Below, piece after piece: positions 44,079 to 52,592 of a stretch of DNA of 64,000 nt. The notes below the pieces were generated by a model. The model saw only the letters and a program-made list of their open reading frames with translations, ran no database searches and had not been told where the DNA came from. The stretch comes from CAZFLD01 sp964519835 (GTDB lineage Bacteria > Spirochaetota > Spirochaetia > DSM-27196 > CAZFLD01). The stretch covers positions 16,890-80,889 of the forward strand of contig CAZFLD010000011.1 in NCBI GenBank assembly GCA_964519835.1, in the 5' to 3' direction. The position numbers and the translations under genes are program-made. The stretch's first letter is position 1. Every line of letters begins with the position of its first letter.

Positions 44079-46928
44079 ATGACAAAGAAACTATATTACA
44101 CGTTTGGTAATCACATGCACTGGGTCGACATGGAATGGCTGTGGGGTTATTTCGTGCTGCCGGCCTCGATCCGGGACATGCTCGCGTACTGCCGCAGCTC
44201 CAAGCTCAAGGGCAACATAAACTTCGATGCACCGGGGTACGAGAAGCTTAGCTCGGAGAATCCTGAAGCGCTGTCCGAGCTACGGACGGCCGTTCAAGCG
44301 GGCACCGTGGAGGTGGTCGGTGGCTCCTACGCTCAGCCGTACGGGTTGTTCCACGGAGGTGAATCGAACGTCCGACAGCGTGTGTACGGGGTACGGTCCG
44401 TAATGGGGGTTCTCGGAACCAGGCCAAAGACCTTCTGGGAAGAGGAGTTTGACTTCTTCCCACAGCTTCCTCAGATGCTCCGTGGCGTTGGTTATGAGTA
44501 CGCCTCGCTCTTTTTTCAGTGGACGTGGCATACGCCCCACATCCCGGAAGAGGAGGTGCCCGCGATAATGTGGGAAGGCATCGACGGCTCCCAACTTCTT
44601 GCCGCAACACGGAACGGACTATCGATCCACCAGTGGCCCGAAGACTTCCAGGAGATTCTCGCCGGGGAGCAGATTCAGACGATGGAAGGCGCCGGGCTCG
44701 TCCAGTGGCTGGAGCTTATGCCCTCTCCGGACTGGATGTGTCGGTCCGAGCTCATGACCCCCCTCCTCGAGCAGCTCGCAATGGACAGTCGCTTTGACCT
44801 GGTGCCCGTCACACTCTCCGAGTATCTCGAGGCGATCCGGTCGACGGCGCACCCGAAGCGCTACACGATGGCCGAGGTGTATCACGGCATGAGCCTCGGC
44901 AAAAACGGAGACGTATTTCGGCGCATGTCGATCGAAGGCGAGGCGACACTTCTTGCCGCGGAGACCGCGGCGACGATAGTTGGGTATTTTGGGAGGCCCT
45001 ACGCCCACTGGGACGCCTATCCGACCTGGGAGCTCGAAGAGGCTTGGCGTGAGCTACTGGCGGCACAGCACCACGACAACGATGAATGCGAGGGTCTCTG
45101 TGGTCATGTCGGACGATTCTCATACGAGCGGAGCAAGGCGCTGGCGGACCATGTGTTACGGCGGAGCGTAGAACATCTTGCCCGGCGGAGCGCCGCCGAG
45201 CCCGGCTCCACGGTCGTCTATAACCCGCTCGGCTTCGACCGGCGGCCGGCCCTGGCCGGCTCGGTCGACCGCTGGGTCACGATTCCGGCGCTCAGCTACG
45301 CGACCTTGCCTCCGGGAAGCAGAGTCGCGGGCAGCGAACGAGACGAGGCGCAAGAGCCCTTTGGTGCGTTGCTTTCGGCCGACCCGGCTTTCGACATCGG
45401 CTCCATGCGCGCCGAGCCGTCGCCCGCCCCCCCTCTCGAGTTCGACTCGGACACGCTGACCCTCAATCTGGGCGGGAGACCGCTGGCGCGACTCGAGCTT
45501 GGCCGCAACGACCGGCCGCGCCCCCTGCCGTCGTCCTGTAAAGCCGGACCGCTGGTTGTGGAACGTGTCAAAAAAGCCAACGGCGGCCTATGTGTTTTGC
45601 TCCGCGCTCAAGGGGCGGACGGCGAAATCGGCACCCTCGAGCTCACAGCCACGACCTTGGAAGGCGGCGTTGACATCGAGGTGCGGTCGGAAAGGATCCC
45701 GGTTCCCGAGCCTGCCGACGCGGGAGCACTGCGGATTGTTTGGCTCGTTGGCGCCAAGGGACCTATAGTCCACGACCACCCGTACAGCGTCGATGAGATT
45801 ACACGTCCCGGAACCTTCGTCCGGAAGTATCCCACCGGTGACTGGATGACGTCTCCACAGGTCTACGAGGATGTGGAGGGGCCATTTACAGCTCACAGCT
45901 TTGTCGACTTCGCAGTGGACTTCGCAACCGGTGCCGGAATTACCGCGGACAACGCCGGGCACCCGGCCACGCCGGGCGGCTCGCGTTTCGCCACGGCCGG
46001 GGGCTCGCAAGACGGCATCGCCGGCGCGCCGCGGCCCGACAAAGCCCCACGTCGCTTGCAAATCATTCACGACGGGTCACAGGGCATGGCCTTCTATCCA
46101 CATGCCCCGGGCAGCGGCGCTTATGCGGACGGCGACGGCAGCGTGGACCGGGGCTCCCGCGCGGCCGACGGCAACCANNNNNNNNNNNNNNNNNNNNNNN
46201 NNNNNNNNNNNNNNNNNNNNNNNNNNNNNNNNNNNNNNNNNNNNNNNNNNNNNNNNNNNNNNNNNNNNNNNNNNNNNGCGGACACGCCGGCCTTTATCGA
46301 AACCCTCCTCTCGATGAATGACCCGTGGGATGAGGCTTACTTCGACGCGCGCCTTGCGGCCCGGTTTCGCCTTCGCTTTTATTCGGGGGACGACTACGCC
46401 CAGCTGACCCGGTGGGCACTGGCGTTCCGCCGGCCGATGTTTGCGGCCGTGGTGCCCCAGGTCGACTCCCCGCGACGTCGCGGCGAGACCGGCACCGGTC
46501 CCATCGAGGGTGCGGCACCGTTGCCAACGACGTTTTCCATGGCGAGCGTCGATGTAACAAACGTCTTGGTTACCGCCGCATTCCGGGCGGGTGATTTGGG
46601 CTCGGCAGGTATGCGCGGATCGGCCCATCATCAAGTGGACCTGCCAAGTGTGGTACGACTCGTTGAGTACAATGGCGAGGCTGCGACCGTGCGCCTTTCC
46701 GTGGCAGGGACCGTCGGAAACGCGTGGAAAACAAACCTGCTTGGGGAGATATCCCGGGAGCTCGAGGTAACACACTCCGACAACGGTGAGAGCACCGTGG
46801 TGTTGGAGGTGGATCCTCGTGAGATCGCAACGGTCTATCTCGGCATCAAAGAGGCGGAGCGAGTGCCGCGAAACCTCGACGAGCACCGGGACGTATGGGC
46901 GCACGCGCATCGCGTCGGGTCTTCATAA
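44079..46928 (+). CDS. GH38-like alpha-mannosidase family protein (contains an assembly gap)
   Basis: The ~950-residue protein starts at ATG 44079 (GGAGAAG upstream). GH38 features: first metal-site motif GNHMHWVDMEW (residues 10-20), GTVEVVGGSYAQPYGLFHGGESNVRQRVYG, FFPQLPQML, and LLAAQHHDNDECEGLCGH. Where GH38 has WxxD with the catalytic nucleophile, this reads W120-EEE-FDFFPQLPQ, so Glu123 occupies that place. The C-terminal half is beta-rich. The gap at 46178-46277 lies inside a Gly/Ala/Asp-rich stretch; the same frame is open on both sides only if the true gap is a multiple of three. It is probably a cytosolic glycosidase for the imported oligosaccharide; alpha-mannoside is the family default, not proven here. 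Confidence 0.82.
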   Translation: MTKKLYYTFGNHMHWVDMEWLWGYFVLPASIRDMLAYCRSSKLKGNINFDAPGYEKLSSENPEALSELRTAVQAGTVEVVGGSYAQPYGLFHGGESNVRQRVYGVRSVMGVLGTRPKTFWEEEFDFFPQLPQMLRGVGYEYASLFFQWTWHTPHIPEEEVPAIMWEGIDGSQLLAATRNGLSIHQWPEDFQEILAGEQIQTMEGAGLVQWLELMPSPDWMCRSELMTPLLEQLAMDSRFDLVPVTLSEYLEAIRSTAHPKRYTMAEVYHGMSLGKNGDVFRRMSIEGEATLLAAETAATIVGYFGRPYAHWDAYPTWELEEAWRELLAAQHHDNDECEGLCGHVGRFSYERSKALADHVLRRSVEHLARRSAAEPGSTVVYNPLGFDRRPALAGSVDRWVTIPALSYATLPPGSRVAGSERDEAQEPFGALLSADPAFDIGSMRAEPSPAPPLEFDSDTLTLNLGGRPLARLELGRNDRPRPLPSSCKAGPLVVERVKKANGGLCVLLRAQGADGEIGTLELTATTLEGGVDIEVRSERIPVPEPADAGALRIVWLVGAKGPIVHDHPYSVDEITRPGTFVRKYPTGDWMTSPQVYEDVEGPFTAHSFVDFAVDFATGAGITADNAGHPATPGGSRFATAGGSQDGIAGAPRPDKAPRRLQIIHDGSQGMAFYPHAPGSGAYADGDGSVDRGSRAADGNXXXXXXXXXXXXXXXXXXXXXXXXXXXXXXXXXXADTPAFIETLLSMNDPWDEAYFDARLAARFRLRFYSGDDYAQLTRWALAFRRPMFAAVVPQVDSPRRRGETGTGPIEGAAPLPTTFSMASVDVTNVLVTAAFRAGDLGSAGMRGSAHHQVDLPSVVRLVEYNGEAATVRLSVAGTVGNAWKTNLLGEISRELEVTHSDNGESTVVLEVDPREIATVYLGIKEAERVPRNLDEHRDVWAHAHRVGSS
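46178..46277. other. Scaffold gap (100 N) inside the GH38-like gene
   Basis: Exactly 100 N, so the size is a placeholder. It falls in a GC-rich segment encoding a Gly/Ala/Asp-rich low-complexity insertion, which probably hampered assembly. Any protein prediction across it is provisional. Confidence 0.98.
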
Positions 46929-47001
46929 AAGACACCGAGGCGCGCCGCAGGTGGGCATCGGATGGAAAACCTTGGATGGAAAAAAGAGGAGTATCGGATA
47001 A

Positions 47002-48942
47002 ATGACGACCTATCAAAGCCACAGTACACCGGTTCCCCCTACCAAGATTAGGCCGCTCGGCTGGCTCAAAAGCCGTCTCGAAGTACAGGCCGCCGGACTC
47101 ACGGGAAATATCGATGAGTTCTGGCCCGACATTCGCGACAGCGGCTGGATCGGCGGAACGGCGGAGGGCTGGGAGCGGGGCCCCTACTGGCTCGACGGTT
47201 TGGTCCCGCTGGCATTTTTGCTCGGCGACGCGCGCCTTGTAGAAAAGGCCCATCGATGGGTCGGCCATATCGTGGACCATCAGCAGGCCGACGGCTGGAT
47301 TGGCCCGGAAACCCAAAACGTTGAGAAGGGCAGCCATACCCGGGATCCGTGGCCGCTGTACGTCGCTCTCAAGGCGCTAACCCAGTACTACGACGCAACC
47401 ACCGATGAGCGCGTGCGCACCTGCGTCGAAAGGACTCTCCAAGCGATCGACATCCACCTGGACCGTCACCCTTTGGCCAACTGGGCACAGTTTCGGTGGC
47501 AGGACCTCCTTGTGACAATTAGGTGGATGATGGACCACGGCGGCGATAAAAAGAGCCTCGGAAAGCTTGCACGTCGTATATTCGACGAGGGTTACGACTG
47601 GACACACCACTTTCGGGAGTTTCGGTTTGCCGATCCAGCCGACCGGTGGCAATACGACAGCCATGTTGTGAACAATGCGATGGGAATCAAGGCACCGGGA
47701 CTATGGAGGCACATGGCGGGTCGGTCGATAGATGCCGCAGAGGTCCTGCGCCCGATTGAGGTCCTCGACCGATACCATGGACAAGTAACCGGCGTGTTTT
47801 CGGGAGACGAGTGTTTGGCCGGTCGAAGTCCGTCTCGGGGGACGGAGCTCTGCGCCGTTGTCGAGTACATGTACTCACTCGAGACCCTGCTGGCAGTCGT
47901 GCCCGACGTGGAGCTGAGCGACCGTCTGGAGAGCATTGCCTTCAACGCGCTGCCGGCGACGCTCAAGCCGGACATGTGGGCACACCAGTACGACCAACAG
48001 GTCAACCAGGCCCTTTGCGCGCGGTCGGATCCCCCGGTGTTCGGCACAAACGGTCCGGATGCAAACCTCTATGGGCTCGAGCCGAACTTTGGTTGCTGCA
48101 CGGCGAATTTGCATCAGGGGTATCCCAAGTTCGCGTCACACCTGCTGCTGTCGTCACCCGACGGGAATCTCAGGCTCACAAGCTACGCCCCCGCCGCCTT
48201 TACCGCCTCGCACGAAGCACTCGGAGATGTGGAGGTCGAAGTGGCCGGCAACTACCCCTTTTCCGACCACATCGTCATAACCGCCCGCTCGAGCCGCCCA
48301 TCCACCACGTTCCTGGACCTCCCCGTTCCCTCATGGGCGGAGGGAGCGACGCTTGCCAAAGCAAGCGACAAGGCAAGCGACGGGCTCGAGCCGGGCGGGT
48401 TACACAGGGTCGCGGTTCCACCGGGGGATCGAACAATCCTTCATCTGCACCTGCCGGCCCGGCTTCGTGCCGAGTTTCGCACCAACCGGGCGGTCAGCTT
48501 TTGTCGTGGCCCCCTGGTGTATGCTTTGGCAATCGATGAGGATTGGCGGAAGGTGGGCGGGGAAGAGCCTCACGCGGACTGGGAGGTACATCCCAAGAGC
48601 TCCTGGAACGTGGCAGTTGCTCTTGATCCGGCGGACCCGACCCGATCCCTCGAACTATCCGACCCCAACCAAGCGCGCACATCCGGCCACGGCGGGGAAT
48701 CCGGCGGGGCTACAGGCACCGCCGCCGCTGCGGATGATCCATTTGCAAACCCGGCGGCGGCACCTACGATATATGCGCGCGGGGGCGGGCTCGAATCGTG
48801 GCAACTCGACCGCGGCGCGGCCGAGGATCCCCCGGTCAGCCCCGTTCGCCGCCCCAACGACGAGACGGAAGTACGTCTGGTGCCCTACGGTGTGACAAAC
48901 CTGCGGATAGCGGAGATTCCCTGGTACGTCGCAGAGCGTTGA
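47002..48942 (+). CDS. GH127-family (DUF1680) beta-L-arabinofuranosidase-like protein
   Basis: The 646-residue protein has an (alpha/alpha)6-barrel with GGTAEGWERGPYWLDGLVPLAFLLGD, IGPETQNVEKGSHTRDPWPLYVALKAL, and VTGVFSGDECLAG. The zinc-cysteine catalytic set of GH127 is preserved: Glu282 and Cys284 in TELCAVVEYMYSLE and the Cys365-Cys366 pair in FGCCTANLHQGYPKF, whose first Cys is the nucleophile in characterised members. C-terminal beta domains follow. It lies 73 bases after the GH38-like gene, GAGG upstream of ATG 47002, probably in the same transcript. A Gly/Ala-rich insertion sits at residues ~560-590. The likely reaction is release of beta-L-arabinofuranose or a related furanoside. Confidence 0.85.
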   Translation: MTTYQSHSTPVPPTKIRPLGWLKSRLEVQAAGLTGNIDEFWPDIRDSGWIGGTAEGWERGPYWLDGLVPLAFLLGDARLVEKAHRWVGHIVDHQQADGWIGPETQNVEKGSHTRDPWPLYVALKALTQYYDATTDERVRTCVERTLQAIDIHLDRHPLANWAQFRWQDLLVTIRWMMDHGGDKKSLGKLARRIFDEGYDWTHHFREFRFADPADRWQYDSHVVNNAMGIKAPGLWRHMAGRSIDAAEVLRPIEVLDRYHGQVTGVFSGDECLAGRSPSRGTELCAVVEYMYSLETLLAVVPDVELSDRLESIAFNALPATLKPDMWAHQYDQQVNQALCARSDPPVFGTNGPDANLYGLEPNFGCCTANLHQGYPKFASHLLLSSPDGNLRLTSYAPAAFTASHEALGDVEVEVAGNYPFSDHIVITARSSRPSTTFLDLPVPSWAEGATLAKASDKASDGLEPGGLHRVAVPPGDRTILHLHLPARLRAEFRTNRAVSFCRGPLVYALAIDEDWRKVGGEEPHADWEVHPKSSWNVAVALDPADPTRSLELSDPNQARTSGHGGESGGATGTAAAADDPFANPAAAPTIYARGGGLESWQLDRGAAEDPPVSPVRRPNDETEVRLVPYGVTNLRIAEIPWYVAER

Positions 48943-48951
48943 GAACCGCCC

Positions 48952-50088
48952 TCAGCGATCCGGTCTCGGCACAAGAGCCGCCTTGGCCGGCAGATCCGGA
49001 TAGGGGTCGTGAGGTTCGGTCTGGTACCAGTAGGACACGCTTGCGTAGTCGTTTGTGAGGACGTTGTTGTGCCCGTGCTCGATCGTCACGCGAATCGAGC
49101 GACGGAATCGAATGGGATCGGGGATGTGGAACCGATACATCGTGTTTTTACCGGACCACGGACGACCGAGCCGGCCTCCGTTGTACGCCGTTATGCCGAA
49201 GTACGGTGTGCTGAACACCGTCTTTGGACCAAAGGCGGTGTTGAAGTAGTCTTCCGTACCGGTACCGTGCAGCTGCGGGGGCCACGGCTCCCCGTCGACA
49301 AAGATCATGTCGTCCCCTTCGCCGTACCAATCGTTGCTCTGCTCACTAACGTTGTCCACGCCGAAAACACACCCCACATAGTGGCCTCGGCCCTTGGCAT
49401 CGAGCATCACGTAGTTTCCAACGCCGTCCACGTTTGTTTTGTCCCAGTGCTCGGGCCACCAGTCAGGTCGTTTCCCGCCGGCATGTGGGCTCTTCTTGTC
49501 CCAAGAGGACTTGGTGACGTCGGGATTGCCGTCGGTCGGCGTCTCTTGGCGGAACTGCGCGTGGAACAACCCCAGACCGGCTACTCCGCGGTCAAAAAGT
49601 GTAGCTGCTTGCCACGAGTCCCTGTAGTCATCCCAATCCAAGTAGAAGTAGAACATGATGGGGAGGTCGGAACGGTTCTCGACCTCCATACGCGCCGACT
49701 CGAAAAAGGGCATCGGGAAGTAGGAGACCATCCCGCGGCCCTCGTTGGGCGCGGCAATCAACGGCAATGACGTAAACTCAACCCGGCGACCAAAGACAAG
49801 GCCGAAAAAGTCACCGATCGGCGCTTCAACGCTGGGCATGTCCTCTCCGTCCCAAAAAAAGCGAACGATCACGTGCCTCAGGACGTCGTGGTCTTCCGAG
49901 CCGATGGTGCACCACATGTGCCGGACGATCCCCGGACCCCGGATGAGCTCGGTGGAAAACCCGGTTTCCGCGGGCACGTCCACCCAGTCGTGATTGCTTC
50001 CGTCACGAGCGTAGCTCGATAGACGCCGCTGCCGGTTGTCCTGAATCAAAAAAAGTGTGTCGAGACTATTGCCGAGCACCGGAAACAT
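48952..50088 (-). CDS. GH172-family (DUF2961) glycoside hydrolase
   Basis: The 378-residue protein shows the DUF2961/GH172 blocks GPGIVRHMWCTIG, VRFFWDGEDMPSVEAPIGDFFG, MVSYFPMPFFESARMEVEN, and GEGDDMIFVDGEPWPPQLHGTGTEDYFNTAFG. The Glu residues in GEGDD and GTGTEDYF are the likely catalytic pair of this family. Characterised GH172 enzymes act on fructofuranose or D-arabinofuranose linkages. ATG 50088 has AGGAGG upstream and overlaps the GH65 stop by 23 bases, so it is translationally coupled. No signal peptide. It is convergent with the GH127 gene (9 bases apart). Confidence 0.8.
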   Translation of the reverse strand: MFPVLGNSLDTLFLIQDNRQRRLSSYARDGSNHDWVDVPAETGFSTELIRGPGIVRHMWCTIGSEDHDVLRHVIVRFFWDGEDMPSVEAPIGDFFGLVFGRRVEFTSLPLIAAPNEGRGMVSYFPMPFFESARMEVENRSDLPIMFYFYLDWDDYRDSWQAATLFDRGVAGLGLFHAQFRQETPTDGNPDVTKSSWDKKSPHAGGKRPDWWPEHWDKTNVDGVGNYVMLDAKGRGHYVGCVFGVDNVSEQSNDWYGEGDDMIFVDGEPWPPQLHGTGTEDYFNTAFGPKTVFSTPYFGITAYNGGRLGRPWSGKNTMYRFHIPDPIRFRRSIRVTIEHGHNNVLTNDYASVSYWYQTEPHDPYPDLPAKAALVPRPDR

Positions 50089-52489
50089 CGTAGGCCTCCT
50101 TGATCTTGCGCCCCGGTTCGAGGTGTCGTTTTTTGTCGTTGATGCAAACCTCGAGCCCGGGGCCCTCTCTATGGCCAACCGTCACGGTTGTGTTGTCCAC
50201 CTCGATGTTCAGGCGAGTGCCCCGCCACACCAAGGGTGACGCAATAGACTCCACGGCCGCCGGAAGACAGGGCCGGATTGTCAAAACGGAAGCCGCATTG
50301 GCCGGGACGACACCCAAAAAACCAAAAACCGCCACCATCCAGTTGCCACCGGCATTGGCGATGTGGACCCCTTCGGCGGCGTCGCCGTGAACGACCCCGA
50401 TGTCGATATCGATGGACCGCGCGAGGTAGCGCCACGCGTCTTCCGCCCTGCCCAGCCGGGCGGAGACAAGGGCGTGTGTTGTCGGTGACAGCGAGCTATC
50501 GTGGGTTGTCATCGGCTCGTAGAAATCGAGGCATCGCGCAACGGTGTCCGGGGCGTACTCCTCCGGGAAGAGCGCGAGCATTGCCACCACGTCGGCTTGT
50601 TTTAGCGCCCGGCGACGATACAAGAGCTCTTGCGGCGCTTGAGCGGCAGCAGACTTTGTTGGATCGAGCGAGGCAAAGTCCAGGAGCGGGTAGTTCATAA
50701 AATCGGACGATTGCAGAATTATCCCGCTCTCACGGTCGGTGGGAATCGGAAGCGTTGTGGCAAGGGACCGGAATTGCCGTGCTTCCTCACCGGCCGCCGT
50801 GTGGTCGGCAACCCGCGCCGCAGCCATAAGACTAAGCTTTGCAAGACGATTGGTAAACGCGTTGTCGTTCCCAAAAGGTGAGTACTCGTCGGGCCCCATT
50901 ACCCCGAGCAGGTGCGCCCCACCATCTTCCGATATGTCCAGCCGAGAGACAAAAAACCTTCCCGCCTCCAGAACCAGTTCGGCGGCCTCTTCGTAGAGAA
51001 AGCGCTCGTCGCCGGTCGCATCAACGTAGTGAAGAATCGCGTAGACGATATCCGCGGTGACGTGGATCTCATGGTCGGCATATTGCCAGTTCGGGCACTG
51101 CTCCGCTCCCGAAAGCGACGACTCCCAGGCAAAGCGGGCGCCCCTGTTGCCGTACGCAACGGCATTCTCTCGGGCCCCGTCCAGTGTGCGAATGCGGAAC
51201 CGCAAGAAATCACGAGCATGCTCAGGATCAGTGTACAAAAAAAAGGGAAACAGGTAGATCTCCGTGTCCCAGAAGTAGCGCCCGAAGTATGCCTCGCCGG
51301 CGTGCCCCTTAGGGCAGATCGCAAATCGCGACTCGCCTCTCCGATGCGCTCGCAGAAGGTGGTAGGTCGAAAAATCCAGTGCCCTGCGCAAGTGGGGACC
51401 GTCCGTGTGAGGTGCTTCCACGACAACGGCGCGGGCGGCGTGCCACAGTGTTCGCCACTCCTCGATGTGTTCGTGCAGCAAAGCGGAGAAACCCGCCTCT
51501 CGCGCGGCTTCAAGAGCGTCGAAAGCCTCCTCGCCTTCCGGCAACGGCCCCGGTAACGGCTTATTGGCAGCGCCCGGCGGTCTCCCGTCTCCGGCGGGCA
51601 ACGCCCCGACGAACGAGATCTTGTCCACGAAGAGCTCGACTCCCGCCTGCGCTCTGAGTTCCGCCTCGCCGTACACACGGTCCGACGACTCGTCCGTTTT
51701 GACCGTGACACCATCGTGGCAAGACGCAACAACAGCTCGGCACCCGAGGTCACTTTCCACCAAGAGGCCAAAACGGTCGTCTTTGATGACCGGCTCTTTG
51801 ACGACCATGTGTTCGAAGCCGTTTGTCCGCACGTTCCCGTCGACCGACGACTTCATACAAAGCGCAATGTCCGCATCCGACAGTACCACAAAACGCTGCA
51901 CAACCACGTTGGGCCGAGCTCGGGAGACAAAGCGTCGCTCCGTCAAACTGAGGTGCACCGGACCCGCGCTTGCCGGTAGGCGCCACTCCGATCTTCTCTC
52001 CAACACGGCCTGGTCGGGATATAACCGGCGGGCATGGGAAACCAGCCATGGTGACTCTACGCTGAGAGCAATGTTCCCGGATTCAAGGCCGGCTGCGGCG
52101 GAGGCTGCATGCCCTGAATCCTGTTGCAGCGGGCCCGCTGCGGAATGTTTCTCCGTGATATCGGCGCTTTTGAGACTAAAGAGGACCGGAAGTGGAGACG
52201 GCAGATTTGCTATCACCGTGTTCAGAAGCGGGTGACGCCCCACGACGGAAGGCAGATAGGTCCCCAGACGCGAGACGAACTGCCGGTGGTGTTCAGCCGT
52301 TACATTCGTCGGGACACGAAGGTACTCGATAGCTTGAGGCGCGGAGACAAGCGGTTCCGACAACGAGCCGCGGAGATGGACCAGCCCGCTGCCAAGCGTA
52401 AACAGACCTTCGTAGTGGCGTAGTCTGTCTGGGGTAAATCCCTCTTCCGTGATCGGCTCCGGGGGCGAACCGGCGTTGTGGTCATACAT
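50066..52489 (-). CDS. GH65-family glycoside phosphorylase or hydrolase
   Basis: The 807-residue protein has an N-terminal beta-sandwich and an (alpha/alpha)6-barrel with GEAYFGRYFWDTEIYLFPFFLY, NRGARFAWESSLSG, YADHEIHVTADIVYAILHYVDATGD and LLGVMGPDEYSPFGNDNAFTNRLAK. The Glu in GPDEY is the GH65 acid catalyst. Known members phosphorolyse or hydrolyse alpha-glucobioses such as maltose, trehalose, kojibiose or nigerose. Some motifs vary (GYFGRYFWDTE instead of the common GYRGHIFWDTE), so substrate prediction is unsafe. It is the first gene after promoter C and is followed by the coupled GH172 gene. Ala/Gly/Pro-rich insertions occur near residues 112-138 and 300-325. Confidence 0.85.
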   Translation of the reverse strand: MYDHNAGSPPEPITEEGFTPDRLRHYEGLFTLGSGLVHLRGSLSEPLVSAPQAIEYLRVPTNVTAEHHRQFVSRLGTYLPSVVGRHPLLNTVIANLPSPLPVLFSLKSADITEKHSAAGPLQQDSGHAASAAAGLESGNIALSVESPWLVSHARRLYPDQAVLERRSEWRLPASAGPVHLSLTERRFVSRARPNVVVQRFVVLSDADIALCMKSSVDGNVRTNGFEHMVVKEPVIKDDRFGLLVESDLGCRAVVASCHDGVTVKTDESSDRVYGEAELRAQAGVELFVDKISFVGALPAGDGRPPGAANKPLPGPLPEGEEAFDALEAAREAGFSALLHEHIEEWRTLWHAARAVVVEAPHTDGPHLRRALDFSTYHLLRAHRRGESRFAICPKGHAGEAYFGRYFWDTEIYLFPFFLYTDPEHARDFLRFRIRTLDGARENAVAYGNRGARFAWESSLSGAEQCPNWQYADHEIHVTADIVYAILHYVDATGDERFLYEEAAELVLEAGRFFVSRLDISEDGGAHLLGVMGPDEYSPFGNDNAFTNRLAKLSLMAAARVADHTAAGEEARQFRSLATTLPIPTDRESGIILQSSDFMNYPLLDFASLDPTKSAAAQAPQELLYRRRALKQADVVAMLALFPEEYAPDTVARCLDFYEPMTTHDSSLSPTTHALVSARLGRAEDAWRYLARSIDIDIGVVHGDAAEGVHIANAGGNWMVAVFGFLGVVPANAASVLTIRPCLPAAVESIASPLVWRGTRLNIEVDNTTVTVGHREGPGLEVCINDKKRHLEPGRKIKEAYDVSGARQ

Positions 52490-52500
52490 GGTGTTGCGCG

Positions 52501-52559
52501 GTTTGTAGAACGTTTTACAAACGCGACTTTAGTGTAGGCCCGTGTCGACCGGCTGTCAA
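52501..52559 (-). promoter_or_regulatory. Promoter and LacI-type operator of the GH65-GH172 genes (site C)
   Basis: On the minus strand, TTGACA (52554-52559) - 17 bases - TACACT (52531-52536) is a near-consensus promoter. The element at 52501-52522 (half-sites GTTTGTA and TACAAAC around GAACGTTT) is a 22-bp inverted repeat with one mismatched pair. Read on the minus strand it shares GTTTGTAAAACGTTCTACA with site A. Confidence 0.87.
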
Positions 52560-52592
52560 GATTGGAACTGGTCCAACTACCACCTACCACGG

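Noticed and set aside
49009..49770. 253-codon plus-strand frame
   Set aside because: Antisense to the GH172 gene and without a ribosome site.
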